Notes: a model not told the origin generated them from the sequence alone. 64,000 nucleotides of DNA from Mumia xiangluensis (GCF_010994095.1 NZ_WJYO01000004.1:62001-126000); one strand, 5' to 3'; numbered from the stretch's first letter, positions 8,059 to 18,262 are shown. A program made the numbers and translations.

Positions 8059-8682
8059 GTGACGACCGTGGAGATCCTCGAACCTCGGCGCCGCCCGACG
8101 CAGGAGCGGAGCCAGAAGAAGTTCGACCTGATCCTGCAGACGTCGCGTGACCTGCTGCTCGACGTCGGCTTCGAGTCGTTCACGCTCGAGGAGGTCGCGA
8201 ACCGCGCAGGCATCCCGATCGGCACGATCTACCAGTTCTTCCAGAACAAGTACGTCGTCGTGTGCGAGCTCGACCGCCAGGACGTCGTCGCCGTCCGCGC
8301 CGAGCTCGCGCGGCTCGCCGCCGCGCTGCCGACGCTCGACTGGCTCCGGCTCCTCGACCAGCTCGTGGACCACATCGCCGCCCTCTGGGTCACCGACCCG
8401 TCGCGCCGCGCGGTGTGGCACGCGGTCCAGTCCACGCCCGCGACCCGCGCGACCGCCGCTGTCACCGAGCGCGAGCTGGCCGTCGACGTCGCGGGCGTCC
8501 TCGCACCGCTGACACCTCGAACCCCGCGCGGCCGCCGCAAGATCGTGGCCGAGGTCCTCGTCCACGTCGCCTACTCGATGCTCAACTTCTCGATCCGCGA
8601 CGGCCAGGAGCACGCCGAGGCCGTCATCGAGCTGAAGCGCCTGCTCGGCTCGTACCTGCTGGCTGCCGAGCAGTCCGGCTAG
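8059..8682 (+). CDS. TetR/AcrR-family transcriptional regulator
   Basis: This 207-residue protein has an N-terminal TetR helix-turn-helix (about residues 20-62; SFTLEEVANRAGIPIGTIYQ) and a helical ligand-binding C-terminal domain of normal length. Two starts compete. GTG 8059 suits a leaderless message from the TAGGGT hexamer 6 bp upstream. GTG 8068 sits 8 bp after GAGGAG and would remove three residues. The gene is convergent with acpS-fas (7 bp apart), which invites a FasR role. However, the palindrome in front of it differs from the operators at fas and the carboxyltransferase, so its proven target is most likely itself. The ligand is unknown. Confidence 0.85.
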   Translation: MTTVEILEPRRRPTQERSQKKFDLILQTSRDLLLDVGFESFTLEEVANRAGIPIGTIYQFFQNKYVVVCELDRQDVVAVRAELARLAAALPTLDWLRLLDQLVDHIAALWVTDPSRRAVWHAVQSTPATRATAAVTERELAVDVAGVLAPLTPRTPRGRRKIVAEVLVHVAYSMLNFSIRDGQEHAEAVIELKRLLGSYLLAAEQSG

Positions 8683-8689
8683 CGGCCCG

Positions 8690-9082
8690 TCACGCGGTCA
8701 GGACCACGTACGCGATCGCGTAGTCGCCGTCGTGCGACAGCGACACGTGCAGGCGCTCCGCGTCGAGGTGCGCGGACACAGGGGCGTGCAGCGCGATGCG
8801 CGGCCGGCCCCACAGGTCCTTCACGACCTCGATCGCAGCGAGCGCCTTCGTCTCGTCGACGACCGGTGGCGACCCGTGCAGGGACGCCGACCACGCCTTC
8901 ACGACGGCCTCCTTGGCCGCCCAGCGGGCAGCGAGGTGACGCGCACGGTCGGACTGGCCGTCCGAGGCATCACCTCGCTCACCCGGGGTGAACAGCTGCT
9001 CGAACCGGCTTCCCGGCTGTGCCAGCTGCTCGGCGAACGACGGGACGTGGACCAGGTCCACGCCCACGCCGATCACGCTCAC
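8690..9082 (-). CDS. acpS: holo-[acyl-carrier-protein] synthase
   Basis: This 130-residue protein is an AcpS-type 4'-phosphopantetheinyl transferase. The Mg-binding Asp9 sits in GVGVDLV and Glu58 in the WAAKEAVVKA motif; the C-terminal strand LSHDGDYAIAYV is also typical. It converts apo-ACP domains to the holo form using CoA. The GTG start overlaps the fas stop codon by 4 bp (GTGA), so the two are translationally coupled. The obvious substrate is the ACP domain inside the fas product, as for the adjacent fas-acpS pair of mycobacteria. The gene converges with the tetR gene. Confidence 0.93.
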   Translation of the reverse strand: MSVIGVGVDLVHVPSFAEQLAQPGSRFEQLFTPGERGDASDGQSDRARHLAARWAAKEAVVKAWSASLHGSPPVVDETKALAAIEVVKDLWGRPRIALHAPVSAHLDAERLHVSLSHDGDYAIAYVVLTA

Positions 9083-12000
9083 CGCTCGCTGTGCGCGCTG
9101 GTCTGCGCCACCACGTACGTCCCGTCGGCTCCCAGGCGCGCCTGCGGGTCGAGGAGGACCGAGGCCTCCCGCTCGCGGACGCCGGAGTCGCCGAGGCGTC
9201 GTCCGACCGGGCGCTGGTACGGCGCGGGACCGCCGTACATCGCGCGCACCAGACGAAGGCGGCCGGAGACCTCACGGGCGCGTGCGGCCCGCTCGTACTC
9301 GTCACGCTGCGTCGCGTCGAGTGTCGCGAGGAACGCCTCCGGGTGCGCGATCGCGACCAGCGCTGCGACGTGACCGAACCCGAGGCTCGTGACCAGCCCG
9401 GCACGCATCGGCGCCGGAGCCTCGAGCGCCTCGCGCAGCCACACCAGGTGCGGGTTCTCGTCGAGCACGTCGTCGACGCAGTCGAGGCTGCGGTTCGGGG
9501 GGAGCACCTGGCTGCTCAGGATCTGCGTGAGGCCGATCATCTGGAACGCCGCAGCGCCGCCCTTCGAGTGGCCCGTCAGCGTCTTCTGCGAGACGACGAA
9601 GAGCGGGTTGCCCTCGGTCCGACCCAGCGACGCCGCGATCCGCTCGTGCAGCTCGGACTCGTTCGGGTCGTTCGCCGCGGTGGAGGTGTCGTGCTTCGAC
9701 ACCACCGCCACGTCGTCCGCGCCGAGCCCGAGGGCAGCGAGCCCGCGTGCCAGCGGCGACTGCGTGCCCCCGCGGGCCGCGGCCAGCGCGCCGAGGCCCG
9801 GCGCCGGGATCGACGTGTGGACGCCGTCGGCGAACGAGCCGGCGTATGCGACCACGCCGAGGACGGGCAGGCCCATCCGCAGCGCGACGTCGCCGCGCGC
9901 CAGGAGGATCGTGCCGCCGCCCTGGCTCTCGACGAACCCGCCGCGACGCCGGTCGTTGGCCCGGCTGACGAACCGCGCGTCGATGCCCTTGGCGAGCATC
10001 GCAGCGGAGTCGGCCGTCGCGGACATGTCGGCGAAGCCCACGATGCCCTCGGTCGACAGGTCGTCGAAGCCGCCGGCGACCACGAAGTCGGCCTTGCCGA
10101 GGCGGATCTTGTCCGCACCCTCCTCGACCGACACCGCGCTCGTCGCGCAGGCGGCGACGGGGTGGATCATCGCGCCGTAGCCACCGACGTACGACTGCAT
10201 GACGTGCGCCGCGATGACGTTCGGCAGCGCCTCCTGCAGGATGTCGTTCTGCTTCGCCTCGCCGAGGAGCGTGTCGATGTAGAGCGAGCGCATCGACGTC
10301 ATCCCGCCCATGCCGGTGCCCTGGGTGCTGGCGACCGCCGCGGGGTGGACCCAGCGCATGAGCTCCGCCGGGCTGAAGCCGGACGACAGGAACGCGTCCA
10401 CGGTGCAGACGAGGTTCCAGACCGCGACGCGGTCCAGCGACTCGAGCATCTCGGCCGGCACGCCCCACACGGCCGGGTCGAACCCGGTCGGGATCTGACC
10501 GCCGATGGTGCGGGTCAGCGCGAGGCGCCGCGGGACGCGGATCTCGGTGCCGGCCTTGCGGGTCACGGTCCAGTCGCCGTCCGTGCCGGGTGCGATGACC
10601 GTACGCTCCGGGTCGGCGTCGTACATCGCCTTCGCCGCCGCCTCGGTCCCGACGGAGAACGTGATGTCGTCGTCGAGGTAGGCGCGGGCGAGGAGCGGGG
10701 TCGAGGCATCGACCAGCGAGCCGTCGTCGCCGTAGCGGCGGATGCCGCACCGCTCGACCACGGTGTCGTGGTAGCGCTCGTGGATCTCGGGCTCCGTGAC
10801 CGCCTCGCCGGACTCGACGTCGTACCAGCCGCCGTTGTCGTCCCACGCGATGAGCCCGGTCGACCAGGCGAGCTCGAGCACGCCGGCAGCCGAGAGCTCC
10901 TCGGCGACCTCGTACTCGAAGCGCGTACGCGCCGACCCGAACGGGCCGAGCTCGCCGGCGCCGACGATGACCACGAGGTCTTCGGGCGCCGCGGACGTGC
11001 TCGGCCACGACACCGGCGGGCGCGCCGGCAGCTGGGCCGGCGACGGTGCGAGCGCGTCGATGGTCCCCGCCCCTTCCGCTCGTCGAGGCGCGGAGCGATC
11101 GAGACCCTCTGAGGCCTCGCGGGCCAGCGCCCCGAGATCCAGGTCGGCCTCGCCGAGGCCGCCCGTCAGGTCAGCAGTGATGGGAGCCGTACGTGCCTCA
11201 GCCCGTGCTTCGACCGACGCCAGCCCGAGAAGTGCCGTCGCCATCTCCTCGGTGGACCAGGTGCGGACCCCGGCACGCTCGACGGCGTCGACCAGCGGGT
11301 CGTTGCCACCCATCAGCCCGGTGCCGCGGACCCAGCCGATGATCGCGTGGACCAGCGTCACGCGCTCGCTCCAGGTGGCCTCGGCCGACCAGCGGGTCGT
11401 GAGCGCGTCGAGCGCTGCCTTGGCCTCGCCGTACGCTCCGTCGCCGCCGAACATGCCCCGGTTGGGGGAGCCGGGCAGGACGACGTGGAGGGTGGAGGTG
11501 AGGTCGTGCGCGCGCCCGGTGGTGCCCAGGGTCGCGACGAGCCGCTCGACCGACCACACGAGGATCCGCATGTCGATCTCGGAGCGGGGCCCGACCTCGG
11601 TCATGTCGCCCGCGACCCGGCCGGCTGCGAACGGGAACAGCAGCGTCGGCGTCAGGGCCGGCTTGGTGACCGTCGTGGTGCCGCCGGCGGTGGTCGTCTG
11701 CTCCTCGGTCACCCACGACGCGAGCGCGTCGACGTCGTCGAACGACGCAAGGTTGGCAGGCACGACCCACAGCCGGGCGCCGGCACGGGCGTGCGTCCGG
11801 TAGAGCTCCTTGTACGCCCGCAGCTTGGGCTGGTCGAGGCGCGAGGTGGTCGCGACGACGGTCGCGCCACCGGACAGCAGGCGCCCGACGACGGCGGACG
11901 CGATCGAGCCCGCGCTCGCCCCGGTCACGACGGCGACGTCGTCGGCCCAGACTCCGGCCGTCGTGTCGGTCGCGGCCTTGCTGATCTCCGCGAGGCGTGC

Positions 12001-15000
12001 GGCGATCTCGGCGTCCTCGCTGCGCGCGGCCCACCAGCGTGCCTGCGCCGCGACGTCCTCGCCGGTGCCGGCGAACGACTCGGGCGAGGCATCGACCACG
12101 GCGCCGGCGGCGATGCGGGCGACGTCCTCACGGGCGCTGGCCCAGCGGTCGTCGAGCAGGAGCGCGCGACGGGCGTCGAACGCGGGAGCGGTGAGGCGTA
12201 CCCAGTCGCTCCCGAGCTCGGCCTCGACGCGGGCGACCACGGCCGCGTCGGCCGTGCCCGTGTCGTCGGCAGCGGTGGAGACGCCGGACAGCCCGAGGGT
12301 CTTCAGGAGGTGGCGCGCCGTGGAGGCGAGCACCCCGTCGGGTCCGGTGATGCCGGCAGTGATCTCGCCCAGCGCGGCGGCGTCGACGGTGACGTCGGCA
12401 CCTCCCGCGGACGGGAGCGCCACGGCGACACCGCGGCGAGCGGCCACGGTCTGGACGGCCGCGTCGATGGCGGTGTCGAGGTCGGCGGCGCTGGACGGCG
12501 CGTCCAGGTCGCCGAAGCTCCCGCCGCGCACGCTGCTGCCCTCGCGCGTCGCGAGCGCCAGCTCGGCGGTCACGTGGCTCGCCCAGCCGGGGCCGAGCTG
12601 CCAGACGCCGGTGACGCGGTCGGTGATCGCGCCCTGGCGCTTGCCCGTCGGGCCGAGGATCTTCGTGAGGTGGTCGCCGAGCGCGCTCGACAGGACGGGG
12701 CCGAACGGCTTGTACGCGCGAGCCAGGCCCTTGACCTGACCCGACAGCGTCGGCAGGTCCGCGTCGGCGGCGCCGTCGATCGCACCGAGCGACAGCTCGC
12801 CGCCCAGGTCGACCAGCAGCTGGTTGCGCCGCGAGGACGCGCCGTCGCAGAGCGACTCGATCGAGTCGGCGGAGCCGATCTGGTCGAGGCGCATCTTGGT
12901 CCACCAGGCCAGCAGGACCGTCGTCGCGTCCGCCGCGTCGAACGCGATGTCGGCGGGGCGGTCGGCGCTGGGTGCCGGTGCGGCGGCGGCGGAGGGTGCC
13001 GTCGCCGCACCGGCGGTCTGGGTGGGAGCGGCGGACTCGGCGGGTGCGTCCTCGACGTCCTCCGCAGGCGCGGGGTCGGTGTCGGTCGCGAAGACGGAGG
13101 CCGCCTCGCGCTCGATGTTGAGCACCTCGATCGTCCGCTCGGGAGCGGTCGGCAGCTTGAGGGTCGAGGATGCGAGGTTCGCGACGGTCGGCGCGTTGGC
13201 GACGCCGATCTCCACGAAGCGCTCGACGCCCAGCGCACCGAACATCAGGTCCTGGGTCTCGATCCATCGGACCGGGCTGGCGAACTGCCACGCGAGCAGC
13301 TCGACGAGCAGGCGGCGGGCCAGGCGACCAGGCGTCGCGGCCCACGCGTCGTAGTCGGCGAGCACCTCCTCGAGCGGCGCCGACGGCACCGTCGCGGCGA
13401 TCTCGGCGACGAACGCACGGTCCAGGGTGAACGGCCACGGCACGAGGTTCGGGACGTAGCGGCCGAGCAGGATCGACGGGTCGATCGTCTCCGGCAGGAG
13501 CTCCTCGAGCCGATGACGGAAGTCGGGGACGCCGCCGCGCAGGACGCTGGAGTGGAACGGCACGTCGATGCCGGGGACGAGGATGAAGGCAGCCTTGCCG
13601 CCGAACTCCGCCCGGCGTCGTGCGACCTCGGCCTCGAGGATCTCCAAGCCCTTGACGGAGCCGGCGATCGCGTACTGCGAGCCCCGCAGGTTGTAGTTCA
13701 CGATCTCGAGGAACTCGCCGGACTCCTGCGCGATCCGGTCGACGAACGGCGTGACCTCGGCGTCGTCGAGCCCGATCTGGCTGGGGCGGATCGCCGCGAG
13801 ACGGTAGTCGCTGCGGCCTTCGGCGTCGCGGGGCACGAGGGTGTGCATGACCGAGCCGCGCTGGAACACGACCTCGATCACGGCCTCCAGGCTGATCACG
13901 CCGGAGACGGCCGAGAGCGCGTTGTACTCGCCGACCGAGTGGCCGGCCAGCACCGCGTCGTCGACGAACGCGCCGGCCTCGCGCAGCTCGGCGATCTGCG
14001 CCGATCCGAGCACGGCCATCGCGACCTGGGTGAACTGCGTCAGGAACAGGACGCCGTCGGGGTGCTTGTGGGTGACGCCGTTCGCGACGACCACCGTCGG
14101 GTTGTCCTGCACGACGGTGAGGATCGAGAACCCGAGGACCTCGCGGGTGTGGACGTCGGCGCGGTCCCAGATCTCGCGAGCGGCCTTGCTCCGGCGGTAG
14201 CCCGCCATGCCCATCCCGGCGTGCTGGATGCCCTGGCCCGGGAACGCGTACGCGGTGCGCGGGGCCGAGATCCGCGCGGTGGCGGCGATCACGAGCTCGC
14301 CCTCGCTGCGCCCGGTGATCTCGAGGATCTCCGCGCCGGCGTCGAGGCCGGTACGGACGGCGGCGAGGTCGACGGTCGCGCCCGGGCGCACCGGGGCGAG
14401 GAAGCGCGTCGTCCAGCCGTCGATGTGGCGGCCGACGAGCATCTGCTGGGCGGTGGCCGAGAGCCACATCCCGTGCACGATCGGGTCGCCGAGGCCGGCG
14501 AGGCGCGCGGCGGCGACGCTGGTGTGGATCGGGTTGTGGTCGCCGGTGACGGCGGCGAACGCCGACAGGTCGGTCGGGGCGACGGCGGACAGCGACGCAC
14601 GGGTACGGCGCGAGGTCTCGGTCACGTCCCCACGTGCCGCGCCTCCCGCGACAGCCGGATCGGTGAGGTCGGCGGTGCCGTTGCGGCCGCGGATCGCGAA
14701 CCGCTCGCGCAGCGTCGCGACCTGCTCGCCGGACTCGGTCGTCACGGTGACGTCGATGGTGACGACACGGCCGACGCCGGCGTCCTCGACGCCCGCGAGC
14801 CGGGCCTTGATCGCGAGCGGGGTGCGGTCGGTCGGCAGCTCGCCCGCGAGGTTGATCGCGTGGTCGAGGTGGACCAGGTCGAGCATGCCCTCGACGACTG
14901 AGACGTCGGTGCCGGGCACGTGGGTGTCGGCCAGCACGGCGAACACCGACGGCCACGCGAGACCGACGAGCGCGTCGGGCGCCGGGCGGCTGCCGCGAGC

Positions 15001-18000
15001 GGCTGTCCCGCCCGTGACAGCGGCGTGGTCGGATCCGAGGTCGCCGGACCAGGTGGCCGTCGCCTCTGCCACGCCGTCCGCGGCCGCGGGAAGCTGCCCG
15101 CCGGCTGCGACGCCGGCGAGGCTGCGCATGGCGGTGACGGCGCTGTCCACGGTGACAATGGGGGCGCCGCCCGAGGCCGCGTCGGCGATCTGGATGCGGA
15201 CCGAGAGCGAGCGGGTGCCACCGAGCGGCACCTCGAGGACGGCGTCGTCGCCGTCGGTGAACAGGACCGCGCCGGTCTCGGCGTGCTCGGCCCGGCTCGG
15301 CTCGACGATGACCCAGTCGACGCCGAGGCGGTGGACGGGGTTGCGGACCGTCCGGCCGGCCCAGCTGACGTCCGGTGCGGCGAGCACGAGACCGAGCAGG
15401 TCGTCGGCGGCATCGACACGTCGGCGGCCGGCCACCCGCGAGGTCAGCGCGCCGGCGGTGAGCACGTCGTCGACGGTCTCGTCCTCGAAGCGGCGCAGCA
15501 GGTCGGCGACCGGCTCGTCGACGCGGGTGATGCCGGCGACGGCGACGGTGCCGGGGATGATGCAGACGGCGTCCGCGGGATAGCGGGCGTCGTGGGCCTG
15601 CCAGAGCGAGTCCGAGCGGTACCAGCGGCGTACGTCGGCGTCGAGCACCGGCACGAACGGGACGGGCTTGCCGGCCCGGCGGCAGACCTCGACGAAGAAC
15701 GCGACGTCGGCCGGGTGGAGCGTGACGTCGGTGGCGTGCGGGTACGCGGCGAGGAGAACGCCGATGGCGGCGTACGGGTCGTTCGCGGCGTCGGCGTCGG
15801 CGAACAGCGTCGCGATGGTGCCGTGGTCCTCGGCGGCGAGGCGGGCCTCCGCGCGCTGCAGCATGGCGTGGAAGCGATCGCGCAGCGTGACGTCGAGCCA
15901 GTTCTCGGCGCCGGCGCCGCTCGTCCTGAGCGGAGGGAGCGAAGCGAGCGAAGTCGAAGAGGTGATCTCGTTCTCGCCCGGCTCGGCACCCGCCAGCTCG
16001 GCGTAGCGCGCCAGCCAGCCGGCGTACGTCATGTCCTCGACGTCTCCGAAGTACGGCTTGGCGGTCGGTGCGATCGCGGCAACGATCTCGTCGCGCCGCT
16101 TCGCCACGGCCTCGGCGTCGCCGGCGACCTCGTCGAGGATGCGTCCGGCGCGCGAGGCGGCGTTGTCGATCTCGTGGATGTCGGCACCCAGCTGGCTGCG
16201 GCCGGACGCCATGCCCGCGTCGGCGCGGCCTGCACCGACCCAGTCGGGCGTGCCGGGCGTGTCGACGAGCATCTGCTTGACCTGCGGCGAGGTGGTGGCC
16301 TCGAGCGTCGCCATCGCGGCGGTGCCGACGAGGATGCCGTCGAGCGGCATCTCGGGGTAGCCGTGACGTCGTGCCCACGCGCCGGTCAGGTAGGACGACG
16401 CGGCCTCGGGCGTACCGATGCCGCCGCCGACGCAGACGATCACGTTGTCCTGCGCGCGCAGCTGGGCGTACGTGGTGAGCAGGAGGTCGTCGAGGTCCTC
16501 CCACGAGTGGTGGCCGCCGGCCTTGCCGCCCTCGACGTGCACGACGATCGGGACGGGGGCGACCTCGCGGGCGATCGCGAGCACCTCGCGGATCTGCTTG
16601 ACCGTGCCGGGCTTGAACACGACGTACGAGATGCCGGTGTCGCGGAGCTCCTCGACGAGCGCGGTCGCCTCGGGCAGCTCGGGGATGCCGGCGCTCACGA
16701 CGACGGCGTCGACCGCCGCGCCGTTCGCGCGGGCGCGCTGGACCAGACGCTGCTGGCCGAGCTGCATCTTCCACAGGTAGGGGTCGAGGAACAGCGCGTT
16801 GAACGCGAAGGTCCGGCCCGGCTCGAGGAGCCCCCCGAGCTCCTCGAGCCGGTCGGCGAAGATGCCCTCGGTGACCTGCCCGCCACCGGCGAGCTCGGCC
16901 CAGAAGCCGGCGTTGGCCGCGGCGGCGACGATGCCGGCGTCCACGGTGGTGGGTGTCATCCCGGCGAGCAGGATGGGGGAGCGCCCGGTGAGACGCGTGA
17001 AGCTCGTCTCGAGGACGGTGCGGCCGTCGGGGAGGGTGACGGGCCTGGGGGCGTACGTCGACCAGGCGGCGGCGCGGCGGGGCGCGGCACCCGGGGTGGT
17101 GAGGATGCGCTGGCCCTGGCGGGTGGCCGGTGCGACGAGACCGACGCCGCGGGCGGTCGCCTCGTACTCGGCCAGCAGGGACGCGAGGTTGCCGGGACCG
17201 AGGTCGAGGATCCACTCAGCTCCGCTGTCGAGCGCGCCCTCGAGGTCGCGGACCCAGTCTCCGGGAGCGATGACGGCGCGGGTGGCGAGGTCGCGCGCCC
17301 ACTCGCCGTCGAGGCCGCACGCCGCGGCCCACTCGGCGACCAGGTCGCCGGCCTCGGCGAGGCCGTGGTGGTGGAAGGCGGCACGCGGCTCTAGCGTCTC
17401 GAAGACCGGCGAGAACGGCGTGCCCCCGGTGGCCTTGCGCTCGCGTCGGGCGGCCTGGGCCTCGGCCTCGCGCTCCAGGTGTCGGCGGACCGTGACGAGG
17501 TCGCCGGCGGGTCCGCTGAGGACGACCGTACGGCGGCCGTTGCGGAGGGCGACGTCGACGTCGACGCCGTCCACCTCGGCGAGCAGGACCGTGACCTCGG
17601 CCGGGTCGACCCGGCGTACGGCGAGCATGGTGTCGCCGAGCAGGCCGCGACGCTGCGCGGTGACCTGGATCGCGGCACCGATCAGGCGGGCCACCGCGAG
17701 AACGTCGGACGGCGTACGTCCGGCGAGCGCCTCGGCGGCCAGCACGCCCTGCGAGTGGCTCACGACCGCGCGGGGGGCGTGGTTCGTGAGGTCGAGGCCC
17801 TGGAGACGCACGGCCTCGATGCCGGCGAGCTGTGCCAGGAGGATGCCCGGCACCGACACGGCGGGCTGCGTAAGCACGTCCGTGTCGGGTGCCGTCGACT
17901 CCTCGTCGGCCGCAGCCGACTCGGCGCTCGCGAGCGCGTCCGCCCACGCGAGCGGCTGGAACGGCAGGGGGATCCGGGCGAGATCCCCCTGGACCGGTGC

Positions 18001-18207
18001 CAGCCGCGACTCGGCCGCGGCGCAGATCGCGTGCAGCTGCGGACCTAGCGCATAGGTCCGCAGGAGGTCGCTGAGCGGCTCCAACCAAGGACTTCCCTGG
18101 CCTCCGAACGCGATCGCGTACGGTGTCGCGTCGTTGAGTGCATCGACCAGCCGCGTGCGGTGGTCGTGCGTCGTCGTCCGGGTGGTCGGGGTGTCGATGA
18201 TCGTCAC
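9079..18207 (-). CDS. fas: type I fatty acid synthase (FAS-I)
   Basis: With the GTG start at 18207 this is 3042 residues, close to the roughly 3070 of mycobacterial FAS-I. Domains in order: acyltransferase (GGQGSPW near 35, SHSQG near 147); DUF1729/enoyl reductase (LAGMTPTTVDAG near 414); hot-dog dehydratase (GDHNPIH near 1222); malonyl/palmitoyl transferase (AFPGQG near 1319, GHSVGEYNALS near 1420); ACP (serine in GASSRRNQLLVDLG near 1789); ketoreductase (TGASAGSIASA near 2090); ketosynthase (cysteine in VAACATSAVS near 2684). It builds acyl-CoAs from acetyl- and malonyl-CoA. An ATG at 18285 is in frame but would place coding sequence over the operators, so it is rejected. Around residue 756 a short segment with odd codons looks like a repeat insertion. 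Confidence 0.93.
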   Translation of the reverse strand: MTIIDTPTTRTTTHDHRTRLVDALNDATPYAIAFGGQGSPWLEPLSDLLRTYALGPQLHAICAAAESRLAPVQGDLARIPLPFQPLAWADALASAESAAADEESTAPDTDVLTQPAVSVPGILLAQLAGIEAVRLQGLDLTNHAPRAVVSHSQGVLAAEALAGRTPSDVLAVARLIGAAIQVTAQRRGLLGDTMLAVRRVDPAEVTVLLAEVDGVDVDVALRNGRRTVVLSGPAGDLVTVRRHLEREAEAQAARRERKATGGTPFSPVFETLEPRAAFHHHGLAEAGDLVAEWAAACGLDGEWARDLATRAVIAPGDWVRDLEGALDSGAEWILDLGPGNLASLLAEYEATARGVGLVAPATRQGQRILTTPGAAPRRAAAWSTYAPRPVTLPDGRTVLETSFTRLTGRSPILLAGMTPTTVDAGIVAAAANAGFWAELAGGGQVTEGIFADRLEELGGLLEPGRTFAFNALFLDPYLWKMQLGQQRLVQRARANGAAVDAVVVSAGIPELPEATALVEELRDTGISYVVFKPGTVKQIREVLAIAREVAPVPIVVHVEGGKAGGHHSWEDLDDLLLTTYAQLRAQDNVIVCVGGGIGTPEAASSYLTGAWARRHGYPEMPLDGILVGTAAMATLEATTSPQVKQMLVDTPGTPDWVGAGRADAGMASGRSQLGADIHEIDNAASRAGRILDEVAGDAEAVAKRRDEIVAAIAPTAKPYFGDVEDMTYAGWLARYAELAGAEPGENEITSSTSLASLPPLRTSGAGAENWLDVTLRDRFHAMLQRAEARLAAEDHGTIATLFADADAANDPYAAIGVLLAAYPHATDVTLHPADVAFFVEVCRRAGKPVPFVPVLDADVRRWYRSDSLWQAHDARYPADAVCIIPGTVAVAGITRVDEPVADLLRRFEDETVDDVLTAGALTSRVAGRRRVDAADDLLGLVLAAPDVSWAGRTVRNPVHRLGVDWVIVEPSRAEHAETGAVLFTDGDDAVLEVPLGGTRSLSVRIQIADAASGGAPIVTVDSAVTAMRSLAGVAAGGQLPAAADGVAEATATWSGDLGSDHAAVTGGTAARGSRPAPDALVGLAWPSVFAVLADTHVPGTDVSVVEGMLDLVHLDHAINLAGELPTDRTPLAIKARLAGVEDAGVGRVVTIDVTVTTESGEQVATLRERFAIRGRNGTADLTDPAVAGGAARGDVTETSRRTRASLSAVAPTDLSAFAAVTGDHNPIHTSVAAARLAGLGDPIVHGMWLSATAQQMLVGRHIDGWTTRFLAPVRPGATVDLAAVRTGLDAGAEILEITGRSEGELVIAATARISAPRTAYAFPGQGIQHAGMGMAGYRRSKAAREIWDRADVHTREVLGFSILTVVQDNPTVVVANGVTHKHPDGVLFLTQFTQVAMAVLGSAQIAELREAGAFVDDAVLAGHSVGEYNALSAVSGVISLEAVIEVVFQRGSVMHTLVPRDAEGRSDYRLAAIRPSQIGLDDAEVTPFVDRIAQESGEFLEIVNYNLRGSQYAIAGSVKGLEILEAEVARRRAEFGGKAAFILVPGIDVPFHSSVLRGGVPDFRHRLEELLPETIDPSILLGRYVPNLVPWPFTLDRAFVAEIAATVPSAPLEEVLADYDAWAATPGRLARRLLVELLAWQFASPVRWIETQDLMFGALGVERFVEIGVANAPTVANLASSTLKLPTAPERTIEVLNIEREAASVFATDTDPAPAEDVEDAPAESAAPTQTAGAATAPSAAAAPAPSADRPADIAFDAADATTVLLAWWTKMRLDQIGSADSIESLCDGASSRRNQLLVDLGGELSLGAIDGAADADLPTLSGQVKGLARAYKPFGPVLSSALGDHLTKILGPTGKRQGAITDRVTGVWQLGPGWASHVTAELALATREGSSVRGGSFGDLDAPSSAADLDTAIDAAVQTVAARRGVAVALPSAGGADVTVDAAALGEITAGITGPDGVLASTARHLLKTLGLSGVSTAADDTGTADAAVVARVEAELGSDWVRLTAPAFDARRALLLDDRWASAREDVARIAAGAVVDASPESFAGTGEDVAAQARWWAARSEDAEIAARLAEISKAATDTTAGVWADDVAVVTGASAGSIASAVVGRLLSGGATVVATTSRLDQPKLRAYKELYRTHARAGARLWVVPANLASFDDVDALASWVTEEQTTTAGGTTTVTKPALTPTLLFPFAAGRVAGDMTEVGPRSEIDMRILVWSVERLVATLGTTGRAHDLTSTLHVVLPGSPNRGMFGGDGAYGEAKAALDALTTRWSAEATWSERVTLVHAIIGWVRGTGLMGGNDPLVDAVERAGVRTWSTEEMATALLGLASVEARAEARTAPITADLTGGLGEADLDLGALAREASEGLDRSAPRRAEGAGTIDALAPSPAQLPARPPVSWPSTSAAPEDLVVIVGAGELGPFGSARTRFEYEVAEELSAAGVLELAWSTGLIAWDDNGGWYDVESGEAVTEPEIHERYHDTVVERCGIRRYGDDGSLVDASTPLLARAYLDDDITFSVGTEAAAKAMYDADPERTVIAPGTDGDWTVTRKAGTEIRVPRRLALTRTIGGQIPTGFDPAVWGVPAEMLESLDRVAVWNLVCTVDAFLSSGFSPAELMRWVHPAAVASTQGTGMGGMTSMRSLYIDTLLGEAKQNDILQEALPNVIAAHVMQSYVGGYGAMIHPVAACATSAVSVEEGADKIRLGKADFVVAGGFDDLSTEGIVGFADMSATADSAAMLAKGIDARFVSRANDRRRGGFVESQGGGTILLARGDVALRMGLPVLGVVAYAGSFADGVHTSIPAPGLGALAAARGGTQSPLARGLAALGLGADDVAVVSKHDTSTAANDPNESELHERIAASLGRTEGNPLFVVSQKTLTGHSKGGAAAFQMIGLTQILSSQVLPPNRSLDCVDDVLDENPHLVWLREALEAPAPMRAGLVTSLGFGHVAALVAIAHPEAFLATLDATQRDEYERAARAREVSGRLRLVRAMYGGPAPYQRPVGRRLGDSGVREREASVLLDPQARLGADGTYVVAQTSAHSER
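15921..15959 (-). repeat. REP-like insertion inside fas coding sequence
   Basis: On the coding strand this reads CTTCGACTTCGCTCGC, then TTCGCTCCCTCC, then GCTCAGGACGA, a TTCGAC...GCTCAGGAC pattern typical of short dispersed repeats in actinomycete genomes. It encodes a Ser/Leu/Pro linker (TSSTSLASLPPLRTSG) with codons TCT, ACT, GCT, CCT and AGG, which the rest of fas avoids. The frame is kept. The origin is inferred from codon bias and resemblance, without a genome-wide count. Confidence 0.5.
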
Positions 18208-18262
18208 GAGTCCCTCGAGCTTCCTGGTGGTGCGCGGTCTGGGCCAGGACTCATCATGACCC

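Noticed and set aside
8961-8980. GAGGCATCACCTC inside acpS as another fas-type operator
   Set aside because: It lacks the outer T/A of the TGAGG/CCTCA arms and the AAACA flanks, and lies within coding sequence.
12128-17215. A 1695-residue minus-strand open frame within fas in another frame
   Set aside because: Arg/Pro/His-rich shadow of fas with no recognisable motifs; the fas frame has every expected domain.
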